Notes: generated by a model not told the origin, from the letters alone. Shown: positions 41,720 to 51,077, counted from the first letter of the stretch. The stretch: 64,000 nucleotides of DNA from an uncultured Bacilli bacterium (GCA_934130175.1 CAKOXP010000005.1:23522-87521); one strand, 5' to 3'. Program-made: numbers and translations.

Positions 41720-43120
41720 ATGAAAATTATTGGAAAAATACTTAGTTTTATATTAATGGCTCTATTTGTTATTACGATGTATTTAGTTTATAGATTAAAT
41801 ATTTTACCACTAAAATATTTTCTAATAGTTGGTATAGTTTTACTACTTGTTATTTTTATTCTATGTTTTAAACTAATTAGAAAGAAAACTAAACTTTTTA
41901 GTAGAATTTTCTTTAGTGTTATTGCGATCATCTTTATAGGAGTAATTTATTATATTCTTACTTATATTAATGCAACATATGATTTTATGAATAGTATGGT
42001 TTTAAATAATTTTGAAACAATTACTTATGATGTTATTATTCCAAATAGTAGTAATATAGAAAAAGTAAAAGAACTAAAAAATTCTAGTATTTCTTACTTA
42101 GAAAGTGATTTTAATTATAGTAAAGCTAAATTACTTTTAAGAAAAGATATTAATTATCAAGAAAATCCATGTAAGAATATAAATAGTATTATTAATTCAT
42201 TTGAAAATAGTAAGGCTTTATTTATAGAAGATAGTTACTATAATCTTTTAAAAGAAGAGTATGATCTTGTTAAAGATACAAAAGTAATTAAAACTTATAA
42301 GTTGATTGTTAAAAAAGATAAGAAAACTAATAATTCTACAACATCAAAGCCATTTATTATTTATATAAGTGGTATTGATACATATGGTAAAATTAGTAGT
42401 GTTTCTAGAAGTGATGTTAATATAGTAGCGGTAGTTAATCCTGCTTTAGAAAAAATATTACTTGTATCAATACCAAGGGATTATTATGTTAAGCTTCATA
42501 ATACTAATGGATATAATGATAAACTAACTCATGCTGGTATTTATGGAATTGATATGAGTGTTAATACTATAGAAGATTTACTAGATATTAATATTGATTA
42601 CTATTTAAGACTTAATTTTTCGACGTTAACTAAGAGTATTGATTTACTAGATGGAGTAGATGTTTATTCAGATATAACTTTTAATCCGACTACTAATCCT
42701 GATTTAACAATTTATCAAGGGCTTAATCATATGAATGGGGAAGAAGCTTTAGCTTTTGCTCGTGAAAGATATGCATATCAAACAGGTGATAGACATAGAG
42801 GAGAAAATCAACAAGCTATAATAGAAGCAGTTATTAAGAAGTTAAGTAATCCTAAAAATATTACAAAATATAAGGATATTTTAAATTCTCTAGACGGTAC
42901 ATTTGAAACAGATATGTCTTATAAAGATATTACTAATTTAGTAAAATTGCAGATATCTAAAAATATAGATTGGAATGTTACTTCTATAAGTCTAGATGGA
43001 AATGGTAGTATGATGCCAACCTATAGTATGGGAGAGCGCAAGCTATATGTTATGATTCCAGATGAAGAAACTGTTGTTAATGCAAAAAATAAGATAAGTA
43101 AATATATGGAGAGTAAATAA
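41720..43120 (+). CDS. LytR-CpsA-Psr (LCP) family phosphotransferase
   Basis: A 466-residue enzyme that attaches lipid-linked anionic polymers or capsule to peptidoglycan. Three membrane helices fill residues 1-85, then an accessory region, then the LCP domain (about 205-370): SRSDVNIVAVVNP, LLVSIPRDYYV (Arg for pyrophosphate), LDGVDVYSDI, and ARERYAYQTGDRHRGENQQAII (landmarks FARERYAY, DRHRGENQQ). With the capsule locus 4 kb upstream, capsule attachment is a natural substrate, but wall teichoic acid is as likely. TTAAGGAAGTG precedes ATG 41720. It is joined to the next gene by TAATG. Confidence 0.93.
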   Translation: MKIIGKILSFILMALFVITMYLVYRLNILPLKYFLIVGIVLLLVIFILCFKLIRKKTKLFSRIFFSVIAIIFIGVIYYILTYINATYDFMNSMVLNNFETITYDVIIPNSSNIEKVKELKNSSISYLESDFNYSKAKLLLRKDINYQENPCKNINSIINSFENSKALFIEDSYYNLLKEEYDLVKDTKVIKTYKLIVKKDKKTNNSTTSKPFIIYISGIDTYGKISSVSRSDVNIVAVVNPALEKILLVSIPRDYYVKLHNTNGYNDKLTHAGIYGIDMSVNTIEDLLDINIDYYLRLNFSTLTKSIDLLDGVDVYSDITFNPTTNPDLTIYQGLNHMNGEEALAFARERYAYQTGDRHRGENQQAIIEAVIKKLSNPKNITKYKDILNSLDGTFETDMSYKDITNLVKLQISKNIDWNVTSISLDGNGSMMPTYSMGERKLYVMIPDEETVVNAKNKISKYMESK

Positions 43121-43590
43121 TGCAAAAAAGAAATAATATCGCCATCTTAATAGTATGGTTAATAGTAATTTTTATGTTTTCAAATCAGGGTGGAGAAACA
43201 TCAACAATTACTAGTAATAATGTCTCTAAAAATATTCTTAGTGTATATGAAAAGATTTCATCTAAAACGTACAGTAAAGAAGAAAAAGAAAAAATAATTG
43301 AATCTAGTATTACAATAGTTAGAAAAACTGCTCATGTTTTTGAATATTTTATCTTAGGATTATTATTAATTAATGCCTTAAAAGATTATAGAAAATTTGA
43401 TTACAGACTTCTTATTTACTCTATAATATTATGCTTTATTTTTGCTTTTTTGGATGAATTTCATCAATTATTTATTCCTAATAGAACAGGTAGAGTTGTT
43501 GATACTTTTATTGATTCAATAGGGTTTATATCATCAACTATTATTTATTACTTTTTATATTCTAAATTAAAGGAAAAGAAATCGACTTAA
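43120..43590 (+). CDS. VanZ-like membrane protein
   Basis: A 156-residue protein with four membrane helices and the VanZ pattern: MFSNQGGETS near helix one, VRKTAHVFEYFILGLLLI, and LDEFHQLFIPNRTGRVVDTFIDSIG (landmarks RKTAHVFEYF, DEFHQLFIPNRTGR). Its ATG overlaps the LCP stop, so it is expressed with the LCP enzyme, hinting at an envelope role. Close in layout to the gene at 37395. Confidence 0.87.
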   Translation: MQKRNNIAILIVWLIVIFMFSNQGGETSTITSNNVSKNILSVYEKISSKTYSKEEKEKIIESSITIVRKTAHVFEYFILGLLLINALKDYRKFDYRLLIYSIILCFIFAFLDEFHQLFIPNRTGRVVDTFIDSIGFISSTIIYYFLYSKLKEKKST

Positions 43591-43609
43591 TAGTTGATTT
43601 CTTTCTTTA
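43574..43609. terminator. Bidirectional terminator
   Basis: AAGAAATCGAC pairs with GTTGATTTCTT (11 bp) across TTAATA, between convergent genes; it holds the ends of both. Confidence 0.75.
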
Positions 43610-44873
43610 GTATTTTTTTGTTTTTCATTAAATCATTCTTCATTTCTTTTCCAAGATAATCAATATATATAGGGTGAAAATGAATGCCAGTACCAATTAT
43701 AACTGTTTTTATGACATCTTCCATTTCTGCGGTTGATGTTTTACTTATTTTTTTAGCACCAAATAATTTATAATAAGTATCTCTATTCATAACAATATTA
43801 TGGTTATAATCAACAACAAGATTTTTACTTTCAATTTCTACCCATGTATGATTGTAATAATCAACTTCATTTGCTTCTATTTTACCACTAGTGATAAATA
43901 CGTCGTCATTTACTCCAAATAATAAAGATATATTTAAATTGTTTAGATGACATCCACTATATCTTCTATCCGATAATAATTTTTCTTTTTCTTCCCCATT
44001 ATCTATCATGTCTGATAGTAATTTAAATTCTATTTTACCAAATGAATCATCCTTATAAACATAAGTGTTAGTTTTTTTATCATACGAAACATATTCTGAG
44101 TTTGGATCTGGATTTTTAGTAAAATTATCTAGAGTGACAAAAGTTTTCTTATATTTATGACTAGAATCAATAGGTAAAAAGAAAATTGAATCAGTTTTAT
44201 CAGCAAATAAGAAATAATTATGATTGTTATATCCTATAGAGTCATATTTTTTTCTTAAATAAGAAAACTCACTTCTTTTACTAATCTCACTAGTTATTTC
44301 TTTTGAGAAAATAAGATATTCGTAAAGATGTTTATAATCACCTAGTTTATCCATAATATTATATAAATTATAGATTTCATATCTATCTAGGGTATTAATT
44401 TCTTTAAAACCAAATAAATTATAAAATTCATCTTGTTTCATAATAAGATTATTTTTATAATCAATAACTTTTTTTGTGCCATCTTCTTCATATGAAATAA
44501 GAAAGGCTAATTTATCAGTTGAGGAGCTACCAACAATTACTTTTGGATTTATAAGATCCATAGAACATGCTAATTTGAGAGTTCTGAATACTATTACTTT
44601 ATCGCTATCACTAGTATTTTCTTCTTTTACAATCTTCTTGTCTATTTCTTGAATTTTTCTATCTGTAAACAACTCGAATTTATAGTCTTTATTGTCGTGC
44701 TTAAAAACATAAATATTTGTAGCTTTATCAAAGTATATTTGTTGGTTTTTACTTGACTTTTGAGAAACTTTAGAGGCTTTACAATATTTTATTAAATTTT
44801 GAATGTTTTTTGGTATATTAGAAGCTACTTCTATTGTACTCAGAATAGTTTCTAAGTTCTTATTAATTGGCAT
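43587..44873 (-). CDS. Hypothetical protein with two transglutaminase-like repeats
   Basis: A 428-residue protein made of two similar halves (about 45-165 and 270-385). Each has a YDKxTNxYVxKxD strand, an LxxDxxI.. helix, a Cys, and an ending DYxxNxxM..DxxYxLFGxKxI. The second half has SGCHLNN, NHTWVEIESKNLVVDYNHN, which fits the Cys-His-Asp order of transglutaminase/papain-fold enzymes; the first half keeps the Cys (LACSMDL) and Asp (VIDYKNN) but lacks the His. No signal peptide. AAGGAG precedes the start. The fold is my inference from the triad spacing; function unknown. Confidence 0.55.
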   Translation of the reverse strand: MPINKNLETILSTIEVASNIPKNIQNLIKYCKASKVSQKSSKNQQIYFDKATNIYVFKHDNKDYKFELFTDRKIQEIDKKIVKEENTSDSDKVIVFRTLKLACSMDLINPKVIVGSSSTDKLAFLISYEEDGTKKVIDYKNNLIMKQDEFYNLFGFKEINTLDRYEIYNLYNIMDKLGDYKHLYEYLIFSKEITSEISKRSEFSYLRKKYDSIGYNNHNYFLFADKTDSIFFLPIDSSHKYKKTFVTLDNFTKNPDPNSEYVSYDKKTNTYVYKDDSFGKIEFKLLSDMIDNGEEKEKLLSDRRYSGCHLNNLNISLLFGVNDDVFITSGKIEANEVDYYNHTWVEIESKNLVVDYNHNIVMNRDTYYKLFGAKKISKTSTAEMEDVIKTVIIGTGIHFHPIYIDYLGKEMKNDLMKNKKILKKEINY

Positions 44874-45007
44874 AAACTATCTCCTTTTTAATTAGCGCAT
44901 ATTATATCATAATTTAAAGATAAAATCAATTTTTACTTTACGAGTTATTATTTCTGGTGCTATACTTAATATAAGTAAAGACAAGAATATGATTTGGAGA
45001 TTTTAAG

Positions 45008-45061
45008 ATGAGCAGTAAACTAGTTATGACAACTTATTTTATAATTGATAGTTCTAAGTAA
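45008..45061 (+). CDS. Possible 17-residue leader peptide before a terminator hairpin
   Basis: ATG 45008 after TTGGAGATTTTAAG opens MSSKLVMTTYFIIDSSK, closed by TAA that forms the 5' edge of a terminator hairpin. The upstream TATACT at 44961 could be a -10. Together they look like a leader/attenuator ahead of the SGNH hydrolase gene, but no repeated codon type gives a clear amino-acid sensor. The rest of 44874-45007 shows nothing else. Confidence 0.3.
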   Translation: MSSKLVMTTYFIIDSSK

Positions 45062-45089
45062 AAGTAGATATTTTTCTGCTTTTTATTTT
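45060..45089 (+). terminator. Terminator-like hairpin upstream of the SGNH hydrolase gene
   Basis: AAAAGTAGA pairs with TCTGCTTTT (one G-T) then TATTTTG. Confidence 0.6.
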
Positions 45090-45112
45090 GTCTTATTTAA
45101 GGGAGGGTAATG

Positions 45113-45739
45113 ATGAAGAAAATTTTAATTTATGGAGACTCAAATACTTGGGGAGATAATTTTATAACTGGAGAAAGAATTCCTGATGATAAGCAGTGGC
45201 CTCATATTTTGGAGGCTAATTTAAAAGATTATAAAATATTACAAGAAGGATTACCTGGTAGAATTGCCGGAGATTATGAAGATATAAAAAAATATAAAAA
45301 TGGAAAGGATAGTTTTTTATCTACTTTTAGAGTAAATGCTCCTGTAGATATTGTAATTATTGCTTTAGGAACAAATGATTTACAACTTAGATATGATAAG
45401 AGTAGTGATGAAGTGATTCAAAGTTTAAAATGGTATAAGGAGGCTATCTTAAATCAGTTTGAAGATTTAGAAGATAGAAAAAAATACTTTGTTAATGAGA
45501 CTTTACCAAGAATCATTTATATTATGCCAGCTAATTTTGATTATTTAGGAGAGGCTAGTGTCATATTTGATTCTCAAAGCGAGGAAAAAAGACAAGAAAT
45601 TATTAAATATTTTTCTACTAATGAGAAAGATGTAATAATATGCCCTGAAATGCCTTTATTTAACGATGGTATTCATTTCAATTATGATGGGCATCAATTA
45701 ATGGCTAAATTAGTAGAAGAGGTGATTGCAAGTGAGTAA
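45113..45739 (+). CDS. SGNH/GDSL-family hydrolase
   Basis: A 208-residue esterase/arylesterase-type enzyme. All four blocks are seen: GDSNTWG (Ser), GLPGRIAGD (Gly), GTNDLQ (Asn) and DGIHFNYDGHQ (Asp, His). No signal peptide, so it acts inside the cell, as in arylesterase-like members that deacetylate sugars or lipids. Two ATG codons lie in tandem (45110, 45113); GGGAGG at 45101-45106 fits 45113 better. It overlaps the acyltransferase-like gene by 8 bp, so the pair may work on the same acyl substrate (inference). Confidence 0.88.
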   Translation: MKKILIYGDSNTWGDNFITGERIPDDKQWPHILEANLKDYKILQEGLPGRIAGDYEDIKKYKNGKDSFLSTFRVNAPVDIVIIALGTNDLQLRYDKSSDEVIQSLKWYKEAILNQFEDLEDRKKYFVNETLPRIIYIMPANFDYLGEASVIFDSQSEEKRQEIIKYFSTNEKDVIICPEMPLFNDGIHFNYDGHQLMAKLVEEVIASE

Positions 45740-46538
45740 GTTAGATGAATTAAGAAAGCTAAGAGAAAAGATAAATATCAAAGTAGAAGGACTTGATAAC
45801 TTAGAAAAAGATTCTACTAATTTATTTGTTGCTAACTATAATTTATTAAAAGATATTTTCTATTTACCTATGGCTGTTGATATGGATGTTGTTCAAATGA
45901 TTAGTCCAAGACTTTTGTATAAAAATGAAGAGACAAGAAAAGAAGTTGTCAATAGATATTTAAATGGTTTACCAATAGAAGCTCATGGAGGTAAGAATTA
46001 TATTGATATTTGCCTATCTTCAGGTATAGAAGTTCTTAAAAATAATATTTCTTTAGCGATATTTCCAGAAGGTGCATATATTAGTGAGGATGAAATTCAT
46101 AAGGGTAGAACAGGTGCTGTTAGAATGTTATTTTCTAGTTTAGATGAGGATTCTAGTATAAATCTGATTCCTGTAGCGATAGATACTAAAAAAGCTAATT
46201 TAGAGGATTATAGTTTTAATCATGATGAAGTAACTGTTAAAATTTTAGAACCAATTGACTATCTAGATAGTTATGAAAGGTTTAGCTCTACAAGTGATTT
46301 TAATTTAAAAGGTAAATGTCTTCATGAAGTAATGGATGAGGCTATGAAAAATATTTCTAAAGCTATTAATAAAAGATATGTTGATAGCTATATTTCACTT
46401 AGACCTAAAAATAATGTTATGTTTTCAAATGGTGTTGTCTTACCAGTTGATATTGCTCAAAATGGATATTACTTAGATTTGTATAAGAAAGAGACAGAAA
46501 AGAAAGTAAAAGAATATGTAAAAGCTATTAAAAAGTAG
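45732..46538 (+). CDS. PlsC-like acyltransferase with altered catalytic motif
   Basis: A 268-residue protein with the layout of 1-acylglycerol-phosphate acyltransferases: block I NLFVANYNLLKDIFYLP (about 33-49), GSGIEVLKNN-type helix, block III IFPEGAYISEDEIHKGRTGAVRML (landmarks FPEGAY, KGRTGAVRML) and block IV LIPVAI. In block I the usual NHxxxxD reads NYNLLKD, so the catalytic His is Tyr. GTG 45732 is set by AGGTGAT at 45720; the TTG at 45726 is in that site. No membrane helix is clear. It may be a non-catalytic or differently acting relative. Confidence 0.65.
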   Translation: MSKLDELRKLREKINIKVEGLDNLEKDSTNLFVANYNLLKDIFYLPMAVDMDVVQMISPRLLYKNEETRKEVVNRYLNGLPIEAHGGKNYIDICLSSGIEVLKNNISLAIFPEGAYISEDEIHKGRTGAVRMLFSSLDEDSSINLIPVAIDTKKANLEDYSFNHDEVTVKILEPIDYLDSYERFSSTSDFNLKGKCLHEVMDEAMKNISKAINKRYVDSYISLRPKNNVMFSNGVVLPVDIAQNGYYLDLYKKETEKKVKEYVKAIKK

Positions 46539-46556
46539 ATTTCTCTACTTTTTTTT
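46529..46556. terminator. Bidirectional terminator
   Basis: AAAAAGTAGA pairs with TCTACTTTTT around TTTC; A and T runs on both sides; convergent gene ends lie in it. Confidence 0.8.
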
Positions 46557-48461
46557 GTCACCAAGCATTAATCTTACTATAGCTTTATCTTCGTGTTTTT
46601 CACCTGCTTCAGGTGATTGAGAAACTACATAGTCACCACTACCAGAATATTCTACTGTAAAATTAACTAATTGCTTCTTGGCTTCTTCTTTAGTTAAACC
46701 AACAACATTCGGAACTTCATAGGTCAATTTATCAGTCCACTCAAGTTCTTTTTCAATACCACCTTTTTGTTTCTTGATATCTAAAGCATCAATAATATCA
46801 AGTAATATTTTTCTAGCAAAAGGAGTAGTTGTATAGCTAGAAAGTAGTGCTGTATTTTTTGGATTATCTATTGCAATATATAAAACAGCTTCAGGATCGT
46901 TTGATGGAACAACAGACATAAAAGACATAATGTAGTTATTTACTAAATATTTTCCGTCTTTTGCTTTCTGAGCAGTACCTGTTTTACCACCAACTCGGTA
47001 TCCTTCAATGTAGGCTTTTTTTCCTCCACCTAAAGCTACAACACTTTCAAGTCCCATTCTCATTGTTTGGGAAGTTTCAGTTGAAATAGTTCTTCTAACA
47101 AATTCTTTAGTGTTTTCTTTTATAACATTATTAGTAACACCTTCATTGATTGACTTTAAAATATATGGTTTGTATAAATAACCACCATTGACTACAGATG
47201 ATACTGCTGTTACTTGTTGAATAGGAGTAACACTTACACCTTGACCAAAAGCCGTAGTTGCAAGTTCTACATTACCAACTTTATCTAAATTAAATAAAAT
47301 ACCTGTTGACTCTCCAGTTAAATCAATACCTGTTTTAGAACCAAAACCAAATTTATCAATATATGAAAATAAACGTTCTTTGCCAAGCATTTGTCCTAAT
47401 TTTACAAATCCAGGGTTACATGAATTTTGAAGTACTTGTAAAAATGTTTGATCACCATGACCTCCAGCTTTCCAACATTTTATTAAAGCTCCATCTACAT
47501 GAACAGAACCACTATCATAAAAATGATCTTTTTCTAAATTAACAACTTTTTCTTCAACTGCAGCAGCTGTGGTTATTATCTTAAAGGTAGAACCTGGTTC
47601 ATAAGAAGCAAATATAGGAAGATTTCTATTTAGACTTTCCTTTGAATATTTTTGATAATTATTAGGATCAAAATTAGGTCTACTACTCATACCAAGTATT
47701 TCACCAGTTTTTGGATTCATCACAATTGCAAGAGCCATATCCGGTGAAAACATATCTACAATATTATTAAGCTCTCTTTCAATAGACTTTTGAATATTAA
47801 TATCAATAGTTAATTGAATATTCATTCCATTTACTGGTTCTACATAAACATCTGATAAATTTAATTGATTTCCCTTAGCATCAGAAAAATATTTAATAGC
47901 CCCATTAGTACCAGTAAGTATTTTATCATACTGAAGTTCTAATCCTGAAAGTCCTTGATTATCTATTCCAACATAACCAAGTGAATTAGAAAGCAATTCT
48001 TTATAAGGATAATATCTTTTAGATTCTTTTACTAAGTAAACTCCTTCATATCCTAAACTATTAATTTTATCGGCAGTTTCATAAGAAAGCCTTCTTCCTT
48101 CAGGATGAACCCTTTCAATAGATGTTTTTTTATAGATATGTTTTTTCATTTCATCAAAACTTACATTTAATATTTTCGCAAGATTTTCGGTTACTTCTTT
48201 TTTATTCTTTATTTGATTAGGAATAACGACAAGACTAGTTGTTGTTACATTATCTGCTAAAACTACACCATTACGATCTAGGATTTTTCCACGATCAGCT
48301 TGAACTTCTAAATCTCTACTCCAAAGGTTATTAGCGAGTTTTTTTAATTTAGCATAATCAAATACTTGAATTTTAAATACTCTTAAAACTATAGATATAA
48401 AAATAACTATAAAGATTAGTAAAACTATTTTAATTCGTTTATCAATATTTTTAAAAAACAT
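46545..48461 (-). CDS. Class B penicillin-binding protein with one PASTA domain (SpoVD/FtsI type)
   Basis: A 638-residue transpeptidase: one membrane helix (11-28), dimerisation domain from DRGKILDRNG, transpeptidase domain with STFK (Ser291), SCN (347-349) and KTGT (493-496), and one C-terminal PASTA domain (about 573-633, VPNVVGLTKEEAKKQL). Length and a single PASTA match Bacillus SpoVD (spore cortex) better than PBP2B (two PASTA, longer), but the cell-division enzyme FtsI in some Bacilli has the same layout. It stands alone, outside a dcw cluster. AGAGGTGG precedes the start. With gerE and gerM here, SpoVD is possible; septal PBP is the alternative. Confidence 0.88.
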   Translation of the reverse strand: MFFKNIDKRIKIVLLIFIVIFISIVLRVFKIQVFDYAKLKKLANNLWSRDLEVQADRGKILDRNGVVLADNVTTTSLVVIPNQIKNKKEVTENLAKILNVSFDEMKKHIYKKTSIERVHPEGRRLSYETADKINSLGYEGVYLVKESKRYYPYKELLSNSLGYVGIDNQGLSGLELQYDKILTGTNGAIKYFSDAKGNQLNLSDVYVEPVNGMNIQLTIDINIQKSIERELNNIVDMFSPDMALAIVMNPKTGEILGMSSRPNFDPNNYQKYSKESLNRNLPIFASYEPGSTFKIITTAAAVEEKVVNLEKDHFYDSGSVHVDGALIKCWKAGGHGDQTFLQVLQNSCNPGFVKLGQMLGKERLFSYIDKFGFGSKTGIDLTGESTGILFNLDKVGNVELATTAFGQGVSVTPIQQVTAVSSVVNGGYLYKPYILKSINEGVTNNVIKENTKEFVRRTISTETSQTMRMGLESVVALGGGKKAYIEGYRVGGKTGTAQKAKDGKYLVNNYIMSFMSVVPSNDPEAVLYIAIDNPKNTALLSSYTTTPFARKILLDIIDALDIKKQKGGIEKELEWTDKLTYEVPNVVGLTKEEAKKQLVNFTVEYSGSGDYVVSQSPEAGEKHEDKAIVRLMLGDKKK

Positions 48462-48608
48462 ATTCCACCTCTTTATAGTAAATATGATTCTTAGAAAGTA
48501 AAAATGACTTAATTAAAACGACAAAATTTAGACGAGTATAATATTTTTAATTTGATTTTTATAATAATTTAGTAATAAATGTGGTAAGATAAAGATAGGA
48601 GGAAGATT

Positions 48609-50003
48609 ATGGAAAATATAAAAAATAAAAAAGTTTGTGGATGGTTAGAACTAGATTCATCAGAAAAAAATAAGTTATTTAGTTTTAATGATTCTTATTT
48701 AGAGTTTTTAAATAGTGTAAAAACAGAAAGAGAAGCAAATAAATACATTATAAGAGAATTAACTAATAATGGCTTTGTTAATGTTAATAATTTAGATAAG
48801 CTTAATGTAGGTGATAAAGTTTATTATGATAATCGTGGTAAAAGTGTTTTTGCTGCTGTTATCGGAAAAAATAATCTTGAAGAGGGAATTAATTTAATTG
48901 GTGCTCATATTGATTCACCAAGACTTGATTTAAAACCTAATCCATTGTATCAAGATAGTAAGCTTGCTTTACTTAAAACTCATTATTATGGAGGAATTAA
49001 AAAGTATCAATGGACTACTATTCCTTTAGCACTTCATGGAGTAATTGTTAAGAAAAATTTAGAAAAGTTAGTAATTAATATCGGAGAGGATGATAATGAT
49101 CCAATCTTTACAATTACTGATTTACTTCCACATTTAGCTGTTAAGCAAGAAGATAAAAAATTAAGGGATGCTATAGAAGGAGAAGGCTTAAACTTATTAG
49201 TTGGTAGTATTCCTAAAGATGATAGTGAAGAATCAATTAAGGAAAATATTTTAAGCTTATTAAATGAAAAATATGGATTAATTGAAGCTGACTTTGTTAG
49301 TGCTGAGTTAGAAGTTGTTCCAGCATTTAAAGCTAAGAGTCTTGGTTTTGATAGAAGTATGGTTGCATCATATGGCCAAGATGATAGAGTATGTGCATAT
49401 ACTTCATTAAAGGCTATAATTGATGCTAAACCTTCTTCATATACTCAAGTAGCAATATTTGCAGATAAAGAAGAAATAGGTAGTGTTGGTAACACTGGAA
49501 TGTATTCAGATGTATTTGATATGTTTATGAATGAATTGTTAAGTAAAAGTGGAGAATATAACTTTACATCTTTAAATAAATTATATTGCAATTCTAGAAT
49601 GCTTTCAGCAGATGTTGGAGCAGGTGTTGATCCTAATTATCAAGATGTCTCTGAAAAAAATAATGCTTCATATATTGGTTATGGAGTAGAAATTAATAAA
49701 TATACAGGTTCTCGTGGTAAAGGTGGAGCAAGTGATGCTAATGCTGAATTTGTTTCTTTTGTAAGAAATATATTTGAAGAAAATAATGTTAAGTATCAAG
49801 TATCAGAACTAGGAAAGGTTGATATTGGTGGTGGTGGTACTATTGCCTATATTTTAGCAAATAAAGGAATTGATGTTATAGATTGTGGTGTTCCTGTTAT
49901 TTCTATGCATTCACCATATGAAGTTACAAGTAAATATGATGTTTATTCTGCATATTGTTGCTATAAAGCTTTCTTAGAAACAGAGAAAAAAGTTAATTAT
50001 TAA
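48609..50003 (+). CDS. M18 family aminopeptidase
   Basis: A 464-residue zinc aminopeptidase of the LAP4/ApeA family that removes N-terminal (often acidic) residues from peptides; active as a large tetrahedral dodecamer. Metal ligands and catalytic residues lie in GAHIDSPRLDLKPNP, FADKEEIGSVGNTG, LSADVGAGVDPNY and VISMHSPYEVTSKYD. GATAGGAGG precedes ATG 48609. It is a single gene diverging from the PBP gene, with its own terminator. Identification is firm. Confidence 0.93.
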   Translation: MENIKNKKVCGWLELDSSEKNKLFSFNDSYLEFLNSVKTEREANKYIIRELTNNGFVNVNNLDKLNVGDKVYYDNRGKSVFAAVIGKNNLEEGINLIGAHIDSPRLDLKPNPLYQDSKLALLKTHYYGGIKKYQWTTIPLALHGVIVKKNLEKLVINIGEDDNDPIFTITDLLPHLAVKQEDKKLRDAIEGEGLNLLVGSIPKDDSEESIKENILSLLNEKYGLIEADFVSAELEVVPAFKAKSLGFDRSMVASYGQDDRVCAYTSLKAIIDAKPSSYTQVAIFADKEEIGSVGNTGMYSDVFDMFMNELLSKSGEYNFTSLNKLYCNSRMLSADVGAGVDPNYQDVSEKNNASYIGYGVEINKYTGSRGKGGASDANAEFVSFVRNIFEENNVKYQVSELGKVDIGGGGTIAYILANKGIDVIDCGVPVISMHSPYEVTSKYDVYSAYCCYKAFLETEKKVNY

Positions 50004-50010
50004 ATAATTG

Positions 50011-50040
50011 TAAAAAGTATACGTAAAGTATGCTTTTTTT
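50011..50040 (+). terminator. Terminator of the M18 gene
   Basis: AAAAAGTATAC pairs with GTATGCTTTTT (one T-G) over a short loop, then T run. Confidence 0.8.
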
Positions 50041-50104
50041 AATCTTTATTTATATATTAATACTTTTTTTGTGATACTATTTTTAATAGAAGGGAGATAT
50101 TTAT

Positions 50105-50908
50105 ATGGAAGAGAAAAAAGAATTTAAGAAGAAAAATGGTTTAGTAGTAGTTGTAGTTTTATTAATAATCATAGTTATTGGACTTGGGTGTTATATTACA
50201 GTAGATAAATTAGACTTGATTTCTACTAAAAAAACAGAAGTGGAGTCAAAAACAGATAAGAAAGAACAAAAAGAGGAGATTAAAACTTTATCATATGATG
50301 AGGGTAATAAATTATTAGAAAAAATAAAGGTAATTAATAATAATTTTGCATCTAGTTTCCCATTATCTGATTTCAGAAAAATTAATAATCAAGATTTGTT
50401 GCTTTTTGTAGCAAATCAAGTAGGATTTGGAACAGATTTTTCAATGGAAAAAGCTAATGAAATAATTTCTAATATTTTTGGAAGTTCTGTTACTTTGAAG
50501 CATGAAGATATTATGTGTAGTATTGATAATAAACCATATTATACATATGATTCATCTGTTAAGCAATATGTATATAATAAGGGCGATAATGTTCATCCGC
50601 ATGGAGGTTTATCAACTGTAGATGCTAAAACTTATTATGTTAATGGTAAGTATAATTCTTCTGATGAAATTGAAATTAATACTAAAGTTTTATATTCAAA
50701 TATATGTGGTGATACATGTATGATTTATGAATATTATGCAAATTATAATCATGATAATGAGACACCTATACTTGAAAGTAAGGATGGTTCTTTAGAAGTA
50801 ACAGATGAAATGTATGAACAAGTGAAAAATAGAATTCCTGTAACTTCATATATATTTAAAAAGAATAAAGATAATTCTTATGATTTAAAATCAGTTACTA
50901 TAAAATAG
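50105..50908 (+). CDS. Membrane-anchored hypothetical protein
   Basis: A 267-residue protein: a basic start EEKKEFKKKNG, one membrane helix (about 13-34, LVVVVVLLIIIVIGLGCYI), a Lys/Glu linker (KTEVESKTDKKEQKEEIK) and an outer domain of about 200 residues with Cys residues (DIMCSIDN, NICGDTCMIYEYY) and a beta-rich pattern. Its layout copies that of the protein at 58528, so the two are probably distant paralogues on either side of the heat-shock operon. GGGAGAT precedes ATG 50105. Function unknown. Confidence 0.7.
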   Translation: MEEKKEFKKKNGLVVVVVLLIIIVIGLGCYITVDKLDLISTKKTEVESKTDKKEQKEEIKTLSYDEGNKLLEKIKVINNNFASSFPLSDFRKINNQDLLLFVANQVGFGTDFSMEKANEIISNIFGSSVTLKHEDIMCSIDNKPYYTYDSSVKQYVYNKGDNVHPHGGLSTVDAKTYYVNGKYNSSDEIEINTKVLYSNICGDTCMIYEYYANYNHDNETPILESKDGSLEVTDEMYEQVKNRIPVTSYIFKKNKDNSYDLKSVTIK

Positions 50909-50923
50909 AATATTAAAAATGTT

Positions 50924-50961
50924 TTCCTTTAAAGTAAAAATAAGACTTTAAAGGTTTTTTT
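50924..50961 (+). terminator. Terminator after the anchored hypothetical gene
   Basis: CCTTTAAAGT pairs with ACTTTAAAGG (10 bp) then seven T. Confidence 0.85.
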
Positions 50962-51077
50962 GAAGTATTAATTTTTGAAAAAATATTGATATTTTCAAAT
51001 AAAAGGATAATAAATATCAAAATTAGTTTAGATTATAGTGGAATTATTACATATATTTAAATTTTTAGCAAAAACTA

